Below, in pieces: positions 48,253 through 56,729 of a stretch of DNA of 64,000 nt (position 1 is the stretch's first letter; every line of letters begins with the position of its first letter). The notes under the pieces were generated by a model. That model was given only the letters and a program-made list of their open reading frames with translations, made no database searches and had not been told where the DNA came from. The translations under genes were made by a program, and so were the position numbers. The stretch comes from Pseudomaricurvus alcaniphilus (GTDB taxonomy: Bacteria; Pseudomonadota; Gammaproteobacteria; Pseudomonadales; Cellvibrionaceae), in contig NZ_JAAOIX010000001.1 of assembly GCF_011440395.1 (NCBI RefSeq), positions 1,014,680-1,078,679 on the forward strand, in the 5' to 3' direction.

Positions 48253-49815
48253 TTAATTAACTTGCCGATTGCTGCCTTTCCAAAACGCCGCTCTGATTTC
48301 ATTTTTGCGGATTTTACCCGCACCTGTAATCGGAAAAGCTTGTGTTTGGAATTCAACAGAACGAGGGCATTTATAGCCAGCAATACGCTGCTTGGCAAAC
48401 GCAATAATTTCATCTGCGGTCGCATTTGTACCTGGTTTTAGCCGCACAATGGCATGCACCTCTTCACCCCACTGCTTGCTCGGTATACCAACAACCACGA
48501 CCTCTTGAACGGCAGCGTGCAAGGAGACTACATTTTCCACTTCTGCCGAGAAAACATTCTCGCCACCAGAAATAATCATGTCTTTCTTGCGGTCCACCAA
48601 AAACAGGAAACCATCTTCATCAAGATAACCGGCATCGCCGGTTAGCACCCAGCCATCAAGCATCGCCTTTTCTGTCTGCTCCGGATTATTCCAATATCCC
48701 TGCATAACATTAGGACCAGTCGCGGCGACTTCCCCGACCTCGCCTGTTGCCAGCTGCTCACCCTGTTCGTCAACCACCTTAATTTGACAGCCAATATTAC
48801 ACTGTCCTGCAGAACTGGTTTTACCGGAAAATTCACCATCGAAACAGTGATATTCCGGCCTCAACACGGTAACAACCGGAGATAATTCAGTTTGCCCATA
48901 AGCTTGATAAAATGCGACATTTGGCAACTGCTCTAGCACGGCCTTTAATATGCCTTCGGTCATGGGTGATGCCCCATAGACGATTGCTTTTAAGCTAGAT
49001 AATTGAGTTTGTTGTAATTGGGGTTCCTGTAACAACATGGATATCATTGTTGGCACCAATAGCACATGCGTTATCTTGAAACTGTCTATTGCTGCAATAA
49101 CACTCTTGGCAGAAAATGCTGGAATAAAAATATGCGCACTGCCAGATAAGGTGGCGGTTAATGAAGTGCAGACATCCGCCATATGAAACATAGGAGCTGC
49201 ATGTAAATACCGTATGTTCGCCTCATTCAAATCAAGGGAAGACAAATTGCTCAAGGCATTAGAAACGAGATTTTTATGTGACAACATCACCCCTTTGGGA
49301 AAACCAGTTGTTCCCCCGGTGTAAAAAATCCCTGCTAAATCTTCCCCGCGACGACACACATCATCCATCGGTTGTGCATCGGCCAAAATTAATTCTGCAT
49401 CAATCATGCCTTCCGGCGCTGAGTTTTCGCCAATGTATACGACTTTCATAATCGTTTTGACTTGCTTGGCAATACTCAATGCAGAATCAATAAAGTTATC
49501 ATCCGCTATCAATACTGATACTTGAGCGTCATTATTAGAGTATATATTTTCCTGTACTGACCAGCGGGTGTTTAATGGGACAACTACTGCACCAGCCCAG
49601 GGTATAGCAAAAAAGCATTCGTAATAACGGTCTGAGTTTAATGCCAAAATACTAACTCGATCCCCTTCACTGACACCTAAGCCATTAAGAAAAGAGGCCA
49701 TTTTTGAAATTCGAAGCTTTAACTCCGCCCACGTTTGACTACGGGCTCCATTATAGGTTGCCACAGAATCTGCCTGAACTTGTGCATTTCGGTGAATTGG
49801 TTGGGTTAGCTGCAT
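48253..49815 (-). CDS. Acyl-CoA synthetase (AMP-forming), copy 2
   Basis: A 520-residue ANL-family ligase. The AMP-binding motif is FYTGGTTGFPKGVMLSH, in which the usual SGTTG reads GGTTG. The hinge and A8 region is WVLTGDAGYLDEDGF, and the catalytic Lys is in ITGAGKIRKNEIR. It activates a fatty or cyclic carboxylic acid. It is one gene away from the second WS/DGAT and next to the KstD-like flavoprotein. AGAGATAAGATAA precedes the ATG. It is clearly different in sequence from copy 1, so substrates probably differ. Confidence 0.9.
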   Translation of the reverse strand: MQLTQPIHRNAQVQADSVATYNGARSQTWAELKLRISKMASFLNGLGVSEGDRVSILALNSDRYYECFFAIPWAGAVVVPLNTRWSVQENIYSNNDAQVSVLIADDNFIDSALSIAKQVKTIMKVVYIGENSAPEGMIDAELILADAQPMDDVCRRGEDLAGIFYTGGTTGFPKGVMLSHKNLVSNALSNLSSLDLNEANIRYLHAAPMFHMADVCTSLTATLSGSAHIFIPAFSAKSVIAAIDSFKITHVLLVPTMISMLLQEPQLQQTQLSSLKAIVYGASPMTEGILKAVLEQLPNVAFYQAYGQTELSPVVTVLRPEYHCFDGEFSGKTSSAGQCNIGCQIKVVDEQGEQLATGEVGEVAATGPNVMQGYWNNPEQTEKAMLDGWVLTGDAGYLDEDGFLFLVDRKKDMIISGGENVFSAEVENVVSLHAAVQEVVVVGIPSKQWGEEVHAIVRLKPGTNATADEIIAFAKQRIAGYKCPRSVEFQTQAFPITGAGKIRKNEIRAAFWKGSNRQVN

Positions 49816-49957
49816 TTATCTTATCTCTTTCTAATTATACCGATAGCATTCTGGTCAGATCAGGCTCTAATCTCCTGATTAGCTGCTATGGTTTTAGCTG
49901 AGGATGTTTTACTCACTTTTTTAGGTTGTCTGCATTTACATGGAGAGGCTTTACCGA

Positions 49958-51436
49958 TTAACTTTTTGTAGTATCTTTCGTCCTGACCTTTTTTATTGGC
50001 GCTGCACCCACTGCCAGGCCAAGATCTTGCTCCAGCAGCTCCAATTCATCAGTAACAAACTGTTTAATATCAGATAAATCAGGCAACGCAGACCGGCTTG
50101 ACGCAAAACCAAAACTTAGTCCGTTGACAGTACTATTACAAATAACAAACAGACCGTTATTGTGCATTAAGAATGACAATGGCAATAAACCATCGGATCG
50201 TGCCCCACCGATATATTTTATTTTTTGCTCGCCAGGAACATTTGACAATGAAATATTGCTCAGTGGTCGCATTATTCGATCCAAACCCGCAGCGCGAAGA
50301 CCCACGCTAATCCCCTGAAAGAAGGTGGTATAAAATGTCGCTGCAAATAAGCTTAAATCCTCCATATCGCTTTTACCTTGCTTGGTAGACGCAACAATTC
50401 GTTTTAAGCGTTGTACACTGTCACTGAGTTCCGTCGCAATATCGACATTAATGATACTTACCTGATTCCCCCCCTCACTTGACTCGCTATTTTTTTCATC
50501 AGTTCGGCCATGCAAGGAAACTGGCATCATTAATTGCATAGGCTCATCAGGCAAGGAGCCATTCTGTAGCAATAATCGTCGAATAGCGCCTGCGGTAATA
50601 GCCAACACTGCATCATTCACAGTTCCACCGACCGCTTTACCTATGGCTCGAACTCGATCGAATGGCGCATCAACGAATGCATAAACGCGGGTGCTTTCCA
50701 CGTGCTCGTTTACAATCGTTTTAGGGCCCGTATAAAATGCGGGAGTACGGCTTTTTACTACCCCAAAACCTCGTAGCGCCTCTCGACCCAGAACATATGA
50801 AATATCCTTTGCACTTTTTATGGTGCCTGAAAATAAATTTGCCACCTTAGCCGGATTAGGAAATTTCGATGCTTGCGTGAGCTTTTTCTTTGGCTGACTA
50901 CGTTTTAAAGAGTTTTTTTGACAAAAGCCTTCAATATCGTCTACTGAAACGCTGGCGGAATCATAAAACCAATTACTACAATATTCCATAAATCTTGTGC
51001 CATCGGCAAAGGCATGGTGCACTTTTATTAAAATCGCCATTTTGTTATCGCGGAGCCCATCAAACATTATCAATTCCCACAGTGGGCGCGCGCGCTCTAG
51101 AGGCTTTTCGTTAATATAAGTAACAAGCTCCAACACATCTTCCATATGGCCTTCGCCGGGGACAAGCATACGTTTAATGTGATAATTCACATCAAAGTTA
51201 TTGTCCACAATCCATTCATGCTTGCTTAATAGGCCTTTTTTATCCGGGTTTATTTTCCAAGTCCATGGCTCGCCAATAGCGTTAACATCACGCAGTTTAG
51301 AAAACAATTTATCGGCGAATTCATCTGTGCCTATTTGTGGTTTAGTCAGCAGAATCACAGCACCAAAATGCATGGGCGTCTCAGGAGTCTCCATCATTAA
51401 CCAGGCGTAGTCCTGCATTGAAATTGGTACACTCAT
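49958..51436 (-). CDS. WS/DGAT-family wax ester synthase/acyltransferase, copy 2
   Basis: A 492-residue neutral-lipid acyltransferase with the catalytic motif VHHAFADGTRF (HHxxxDG) and the C-terminal block SNVPGEQKIKYIGG. The N-terminal MSVPISMQDYAWLMMETPETP is a near-textbook WS/DGAT opening. It would make wax esters or triacylglycerol from acyl-CoA. The last gene before the defence island. Its ribosome site (GGGAAA) is modest. Confidence 0.92.
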   Translation of the reverse strand: MSVPISMQDYAWLMMETPETPMHFGAVILLTKPQIGTDEFADKLFSKLRDVNAIGEPWTWKINPDKKGLLSKHEWIVDNNFDVNYHIKRMLVPGEGHMEDVLELVTYINEKPLERARPLWELIMFDGLRDNKMAILIKVHHAFADGTRFMEYCSNWFYDSASVSVDDIEGFCQKNSLKRSQPKKKLTQASKFPNPAKVANLFSGTIKSAKDISYVLGREALRGFGVVKSRTPAFYTGPKTIVNEHVESTRVYAFVDAPFDRVRAIGKAVGGTVNDAVLAITAGAIRRLLLQNGSLPDEPMQLMMPVSLHGRTDEKNSESSEGGNQVSIINVDIATELSDSVQRLKRIVASTKQGKSDMEDLSLFAATFYTTFFQGISVGLRAAGLDRIMRPLSNISLSNVPGEQKIKYIGGARSDGLLPLSFLMHNNGLFVICNSTVNGLSFGFASSRSALPDLSDIKQFVTDELELLEQDLGLAVGAAPIKKVRTKDTTKS

Positions 51437-51700
51437 CTAGTATTTCCCATTCATATTTTTAGCCGTTATTATTTTCTACTAAGGAACCTCTGGAATAGTC
51501 AGGCTATAGCATGATCGCCTTCTCGCTAGAGACAATAGCAATATTAAAGAGGCTATATAAATCAATAATTCTTATTTCATCTATATAGTTTGCGCTATTG
51601 CTAGCCCAACTCCCGCCACTCGCTTTCCGATTGTCGATCCAGCTTAAGGGGTGTATTTTAGAAAAGAAAATTCGACGATAACCAGACGGAGCTGGCCACC

Positions 51701-52207
51701 ATGAGCAGAATTGTTAAATCGGTACCTGGGAAGTACCCCTTCGCCCTAGTTTGGCCCCTCGAATGGAACCCGTTCAGTGGGCACGGCTCAGGCGCAAAAG
51801 CCACCGCCGACGTGCCTGGCGAGCAGGGCAAAGGCCGCGAAGCGCTAGAGCGGGTGGCACAATATGTGCCGGTAGAGGTGCTGGCCACCTACGTGACCGT
51901 CAGCGCCGCCATCAGCAAGGATACCCAGACCGAGATCGATGCCGCGGCAGTAAAATTCATTGGCTGGTGGCTGCTTTGTCTGTTTCTGGCGATCCCCCTA
52001 TACTTCCGTCAGGTAGCGCGCCAGGGAGAGGCTTGGGGGCGCAACGCTCTAGTGTCCATGGCTGCCTTCGTAATCTGGACCTACGCCATTGAAGCCAGCC
52101 TTTGGCAGATTACTTTCCTGAAGGACTGGCACGACCCGGATTATGCCGCCATCTTCATAGGCGGGTTCACCTTTATTACCGCTTTCACCGCCCCCGGCAA
52201 GCAATAA
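51701..52207 (+). CDS. Three-TM membrane protein paired with a trypsin-like protease
   Basis: A 168-residue protein I do not recognise. Residues 1-80 are soluble and contain the run VPVEVLATYVTVSAA. Three membrane helices follow (about 84-102, 115-135 and 149-163). GGAG stands nine bases before the ATG. The next gene starts 15 bases after its stop on the same strand, so they are probably one operon. It could be the membrane anchor, effector or substrate of the protease. Coding is markedly more G/C-rich than in the genes to the left, as in the whole region from here on. Confidence 0.72.
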   Translation: MSRIVKSVPGKYPFALVWPLEWNPFSGHGSGAKATADVPGEQGKGREALERVAQYVPVEVLATYVTVSAAISKDTQTEIDAAAVKFIGWWLLCLFLAIPLYFRQVARQGEAWGRNALVSMAAFVIWTYAIEASLWQITFLKDWHDPDYAAIFIGGFTFITAFTAPGKQ

Positions 52208-52221
52208 TAGAGGGCCCCATC

Positions 52222-53517
52222 ATGCACTTATTGATTCCCTTCGCCCGTAGCTCCGCAGTTACCAATATCGTCGCTTACGCCATGGAACAGCCCTTCGTCA
52301 AAGGCGTCGCGGTCGATTACCACCGTTTTTGGCTATTGGCTCGCTACCTTATAGCCGCAAAATCCACAGCCCCTTCCGATATCGATCAGTTCGTCTCCAT
52401 CTACGCCGATTATTGCCGGAGCGGCTTCGTCAATAGACGCAATGAGTTACAACACCTGATCGAGCGTCATCTCGATCCCATGCCCGAGCTTGGGAACGGC
52501 AGCGCTCAGCCCCTCGATGCAGAGCTCGCACGAAACTGGCAACTTTACTGCCGGCAGTTCGGCTACCCACCCACCGGTCGACAGCCCTTCAAGGTCATCA
52601 TTTATATCGACCTCATGCAGCCTCACTGGAGCCTGGACGAGAATTCTCAAGGTGAGAGCCTGGACGCACTATGGCAGAAAACCTGGGACCGCTTTCGCCA
52701 GTCCATTAATGCCGATATGCAAGATTTCGACATAATATATGAAATGCGCCCCGGCCTGCGGGTCTGCTCACCGAAGCATCACCACAATCCACTGGTGGGC
52801 GGCCTAAGCATGGGTTACCGCATAACCGATGCACAAGGCGACGTGCATGCACTCTCTTCAACCCTCGGTGGCTTGCTGGAAGATCAACAAAACGCCGCCA
52901 CCTACTACGCGGTAACTACTGCCCACGGCTACGAAGCAGGCGACAACCTGGAGCAGCCAGCCCCTACAGATAGCACTTCAGCTGCCGCCGTGGGCACTGT
53001 GGAGCAAGTATCATCTATTTTACCCTTCGGCCTTATACAACACTGTGGCCCAACTACCACAATGGATGCCGCGCTCATCCGCCTAGACCCGAGTCGACAA
53101 GCCAGGGTATCGGAAGTATTGGGCATTGGACCCATCGATCATGTCATCCAGGAACAGCACCTCGCGAGAGGTCACCAGTTGCAGTATGCCGGCAAGGAAT
53201 CGGCGGTCAAAAAACTCTACCTTGGCCACTTCGTCCGTGCCCTGAGATTAAGCTATGGCCAGCACGAACAGCTGCTCTACCAGGATGCGATCCAGCTCTC
53301 ACGGCGTAATCCAGCGCTAAATGCTCTGCAAGGCACGCCGGTTCGCAGCGGTGACTCCGGTGCCTGGGTGGTCGCCAAGGACAACGGTGCCCTCGGCTGG
53401 TATGGCATGGTTATCGGCAAGGACGACCATGACGGCTATGCCCTTTCTGCGGAATCAGTGGCCAACTGGCTGCAGCAAGATTGCGGATTGAGCGAAACCA
53501 ATTTTTGGGGGCCGTAG
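52222..53517 (+). CDS. Trypsin-like serine protease with unknown N-terminal domain
   Basis: A 431-residue cytoplasmic-looking protein without signal peptide. The C-terminal ~230 residues form a chymotrypsin-fold protease: catalytic His235 in AVTTAHGYEAG, Asp282 in MDAALIRLD and Ser379 in RSGDSGAWVV. The family's second Gly of GDSGG is Ala here. The first ~190 residues are mostly helical with no known motif and could be a sensor or adaptor domain. The ATG at 52222 has AGAGGG upstream; an in-frame start at 52102 would overlap the preceding gene. Beside BREX it may be a conflict-system effector protease. This role is inference; the fold call rests on the triad. Confidence 0.72.
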   Translation: MHLLIPFARSSAVTNIVAYAMEQPFVKGVAVDYHRFWLLARYLIAAKSTAPSDIDQFVSIYADYCRSGFVNRRNELQHLIERHLDPMPELGNGSAQPLDAELARNWQLYCRQFGYPPTGRQPFKVIIYIDLMQPHWSLDENSQGESLDALWQKTWDRFRQSINADMQDFDIIYEMRPGLRVCSPKHHHNPLVGGLSMGYRITDAQGDVHALSSTLGGLLEDQQNAATYYAVTTAHGYEAGDNLEQPAPTDSTSAAAVGTVEQVSSILPFGLIQHCGPTTTMDAALIRLDPSRQARVSEVLGIGPIDHVIQEQHLARGHQLQYAGKESAVKKLYLGHFVRALRLSYGQHEQLLYQDAIQLSRRNPALNALQGTPVRSGDSGAWVVAKDNGALGWYGMVIGKDDHDGYALSAESVANWLQQDCGLSETNFWGP

Positions 53518-53818
53518 GACCTGGCCGGTAAAAATTCACTCCAAATCACCTTTGTGCAGGAAATATGCAGGAAAGTACTGATCTTGACCGAAAGATCCAG
53601 CAGGAATATTTTGTATCCTACTGATAAATAAAGAAATTTCCCGTGTTAATGAAAATACAACCAACGCAGTTATTATGTGTATTCCGACAAGCTCCTTGCT
53701 ATCTGACCAATACTGGCTCCGAAAGGGCTCTCACGCCAGAGTAGCTTAGCTATACACGAATTCAACCATCTCAAGCACAAGTAGCAAACCTAGAGCCCCG
53801 ATGAAAGAGCCAGAAAAA
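53518..53818. other. Convergent intergenic region between protease and zinc-finger genes
   Basis: Three hundred bases with no supported gene. A direct repeat GCAGGAAA occurs twice near 53560. No clear T-run terminator was found for either converging transcript. Confidence 0.4.
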
Positions 53819-54634
53819 TCAATGGCGCCGATTTTTGCCAAGACCATATGCTCCGCCCTGCAGAACTTTCTTCCGATCATAGATGTCGTCGGCTGGACCG
53901 GTACATTCAAACTTGGGAAATTGATTTTCCACATTTGACTTTAAGGCCCGGTTATTGTGATTGAAGGGGCTACGAATATATTGGCTGGGTGTCACGCCGT
54001 GGGCTTTTTCCAAATGCTGTAGGTACTTTCCCGGCACAAAGCGCTTATCACAGCAGCGACATGCGGTCATGGTCAGGTACTTCTCTGTCACAATATCCTG
54101 ATATAGCTGCTCGATACCCTTATACTGGGCGTTGCTCACTGTCGAGACGACCTGTAGATGCTTGTCGCTCAGGTGTACCAGATACGTCTCTCTCGATAGG
54201 CGCTTGAGGCAAAAAGTGCACTCTATCAGCATCCCGGGAAAGGCGTATTTGTAACGCTTGAGCGCAAGCTTTCGTAACTTCTCGGCCTTGCTAACTGGCT
54301 TAGGTTGGGATTCCACTATTACTGCATCGAAGTAGAATTCGTGTAATCGGTCAGTCTGTGTCGGATGAAAGTCGTGGATTTTGTTGAGGTGCTTCAACAA
54401 ATTTGCTTTCGGTAATTTGGCCCGACACTGGTGACACTTGTACAGCGTGCGCCTAATCTTTCCGGGCACTTTTGAGGCGACGGTGGGAGTACTTTTCACC
54501 CCATCCAGGGATTCAATAAGTAGATCGGCCTTATCGTGGACCTTGCGCAAATGTTTACGCAGGTTTTTCAGGCTTACCGGGCCCTTGCAGAGCGGGCACC
54601 GTACAAGTTCTACTTCTTCCTTGTTTAAGGGCAT
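53819..54634 (-). CDS. Four-finger C2H2 zinc-finger protein, BREX-linked
   Basis: A 271-residue soluble protein with four evenly built C2H2 zinc fingers, each CX2C-X11-HX4H. Ligands are C13/C16/H28/H33, C67/C70/H82/H87, C139/C142/H154/H159 and C192/C195/H207/H212. Linkers of ~35-50 residues separate them and are Lys/Arg-rich (KAEKLRKLALKRYKY). Tandem C2H2 fingers are rare in bacteria, where single-finger Ros/MucR proteins are the usual case. The ATG at 54634 has GGAGG/AAGG upstream. It starts 43 bases after the brxL stop on the same strand, so it is likely part of the BREX transcript. DNA or RNA binding is the natural guess; role in defence is unproven. Confidence 0.8.
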   Translation of the reverse strand: MPLNKEEVELVRCPLCKGPVSLKNLRKHLRKVHDKADLLIESLDGVKSTPTVASKVPGKIRRTLYKCHQCRAKLPKANLLKHLNKIHDFHPTQTDRLHEFYFDAVIVESQPKPVSKAEKLRKLALKRYKYAFPGMLIECTFCLKRLSRETYLVHLSDKHLQVVSTVSNAQYKGIEQLYQDIVTEKYLTMTACRCCDKRFVPGKYLQHLEKAHGVTPSQYIRSPFNHNNRALKSNVENQFPKFECTGPADDIYDRKKVLQGGAYGLGKNRRH

Positions 54635-54677
54635 CAAAACCTTCCTCCACCTGATGTCACCCACAGAACAAACTAAC

Positions 54678-56729
54678 CTACTCCACCAACGCCTTCAACA
54701 TAGCATCCTTGGCGTCCGCATAAAATTGCATGTCGACCTTGGTGGCCATGTCATCGGACAGGTCGAACAACTGGCGCCGGCAGCTGACCGGCAGCAGTAC
54801 CGCCTGCGCTCCCTTTTCAACCGCTAGCTCTACTACATTAACCGCATTCAACACGGGTTCAATAGAGCCACCCAGGTTTATCTCGCCGACCAGTATCAAG
54901 CCGCCGCGCACGGGTTTTTTCAGCATACCGCTGCACATGGCTACCAGGGAGGGGACTCCCAGCTTAGCGCCTTTCTTTGACGCGTCGAAGGCTCTGAGCT
55001 GCAGGGTAAATTCGTGCGCCCTCGGGTCCCTGTCGCCGACCAGCTGTGCGGTTCTGGCGTACAGATTTTGCTCTGCGTAGCGGACCGATTCGCGAAATGC
55101 CGGCGGTACCGGGTTGTTGAGGATCCTGACGCCGCTGCCGGGGCCTTCGTTGACTTCAATTCGGTAGAGGCCGGCGTTGTCGTCGGCGTCGTTCCCCCCT
55201 TCACTAATCGCCCAGATTTGGCCCGGCTCCAGTGGATCGGTGCCGATGGAGTTGTCGGCGCGCAATTCCGGAGTGGAGACAAATTTCTCGATACCGTCAT
55301 TGCCCATGATGTAACTGAAGTGGGTATTTCTAAACTCGGCGGAGCCAATACGTTTTTGCTGTTCTTTCACCCGGCGCCGAACTTCCAGCGCCTGGCGTAC
55401 TGCCCACTCCAGATCCTCATCCGGTACCGGCAAGTCGGGCGAGGGATAGAGCAACTTCAGCAGGCCGGACACCGTCTTATTGACGCCATTGGTATCGCGA
55501 CCGCTAAGAGCGCCACCAAAATGCACCCGGCCCTGCAATGCGCTGACCCGGCTTTGGTTGCGCAGGTGACTCAGGCATTCGGATAGGAAGTCGCTGACCA
55601 GTCCAAAATGGTCGGTCAACAGGTCCTTGTGCATTTTGGGCACGTTCCAGCCGGGCAAGTAGCAGTGGATACGGTCCATCCAAGCGGTGTCGTCGCGCAT
55701 TTGATCGGGCAGCGGTCCAAACAGGTGTCCCACGCGCTGCTGGTGCTCTACGTCCACATCGAAGTTGCCGACAAATACCAGCGAGCCGTCGCCGCGGATA
55801 CTCTCCTTGCCACGGCTAAATTCGCCGGACTCCATGTAGCCTTTCATGATATTGACGCCATCTTTCGAATCGAAAGAAATTCCACTCACCTCGTCAAAGC
55901 AGATAACGTCGTACTGGCAAACCAGGCCGCGCTGGCCGTTAGAGTTATTGACAAACATCTTGGCGACCGTGGCCTTGCCCCCCGAAATCAAGTGGGCGTA
56001 TGGCGACACCTGCTGGAACAGGTGGCTTTTACCGGTACCCCTGGGGCCCAGTTCCACCATGTTGTAGTTGCGCTCCACGAACGGCACCATGCGTAGCAAC
56101 ATGGCATTTTTAGCGTTATCATTTAGCTGTGCCGGCTCTAGTCCGATGGAACGCAGCAGAATATCTTTCCATTCCTCGGTGGTGAACTGCTCCCGCGCCG
56201 TGGTCAAAATCTCCAGCACATTGCGCTTGGATAATTGAATTGGTTTAAGCGCAAATACTCCAAACGGATTGCCACCCTTTTCTTCGGCAATAATGGAGTC
56301 GTACTCCAGGGTCACCTCGGCGTAGAAACCGCCGGTTAACAGGCGCTCATTTTCATCGACAATTTTTTCGGGTATTCGGACATTGGGTAACCTCAAGCTC
56401 GGCAGCGTTGCCAGATAGCCGTTGTCTTTGGAGCTAAAACGCACACTGACCATATCGATCAGCTTTACGTTGCCATCTTTAAATGCCCGCGCCTTGAACA
56501 ACTCTTCCTCACCCGCTTTTACCGTCCGGGACGACAGCTGACGCTGGACGATCTCCAGCCCCTCTTCAATTTCATGCTCATCTGTGGTGGCGCAATAGCG
56601 GCCCAGCAAAAACTCAACCACGTAAGTGGGCACCGGAAATTGACGGCTAAACGTCCTCACCAAATCCTTGCGCACCACAAAACCTTCAAAGGCAGCGGCG
56701 GACTTGCGGTCTAACTGATCAAGCTCCAT
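54678..56729 (-). CDS. brxL: BREX AAA+/Lon-like protein BrxL
   Basis: A 683-residue BrxL. The AAA+ module has Walker A GPRGTGKS at 228-235 and Walker B VICFDEVSG with the acidic pair at 279-280. The C-terminal ~120 residues are Lon-protease-like (GLILVGEINLGGSIEPVLNA, then VEKGAQAVLLPVS). BrxL assembles as a DNA-binding hexamer-type ring needed for phage exclusion in type 1 BREX. The Ser position of the Lon dyad reads PSLVAM, but I do not see a Lys where Lon has its catalytic one, so the domain may be non-proteolytic. The start codon overlaps the pglZ stop by one base (TAATG). Length agrees with the family (~680-700). Confidence 0.93.
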   Translation of the reverse strand: MELDQLDRKSAAAFEGFVVRKDLVRTFSRQFPVPTYVVEFLLGRYCATTDEHEIEEGLEIVQRQLSSRTVKAGEEELFKARAFKDGNVKLIDMVSVRFSSKDNGYLATLPSLRLPNVRIPEKIVDENERLLTGGFYAEVTLEYDSIIAEEKGGNPFGVFALKPIQLSKRNVLEILTTAREQFTTEEWKDILLRSIGLEPAQLNDNAKNAMLLRMVPFVERNYNMVELGPRGTGKSHLFQQVSPYAHLISGGKATVAKMFVNNSNGQRGLVCQYDVICFDEVSGISFDSKDGVNIMKGYMESGEFSRGKESIRGDGSLVFVGNFDVDVEHQQRVGHLFGPLPDQMRDDTAWMDRIHCYLPGWNVPKMHKDLLTDHFGLVSDFLSECLSHLRNQSRVSALQGRVHFGGALSGRDTNGVNKTVSGLLKLLYPSPDLPVPDEDLEWAVRQALEVRRRVKEQQKRIGSAEFRNTHFSYIMGNDGIEKFVSTPELRADNSIGTDPLEPGQIWAISEGGNDADDNAGLYRIEVNEGPGSGVRILNNPVPPAFRESVRYAEQNLYARTAQLVGDRDPRAHEFTLQLRAFDASKKGAKLGVPSLVAMCSGMLKKPVRGGLILVGEINLGGSIEPVLNAVNVVELAVEKGAQAVLLPVSCRRQLFDLSDDMATKVDMQFYADAKDAMLKALVE

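Noticed and set aside
51600-51660. tRNA remnant as an integration site of the defence island
   Set aside because: I looked for an acceptor stem and T-loop near the junction and found none.
55014-56096. Long plus-strand frames opposite brxL
   Set aside because: Shadows of the GC-rich brxL coding strand; no motif and no ribosome site.
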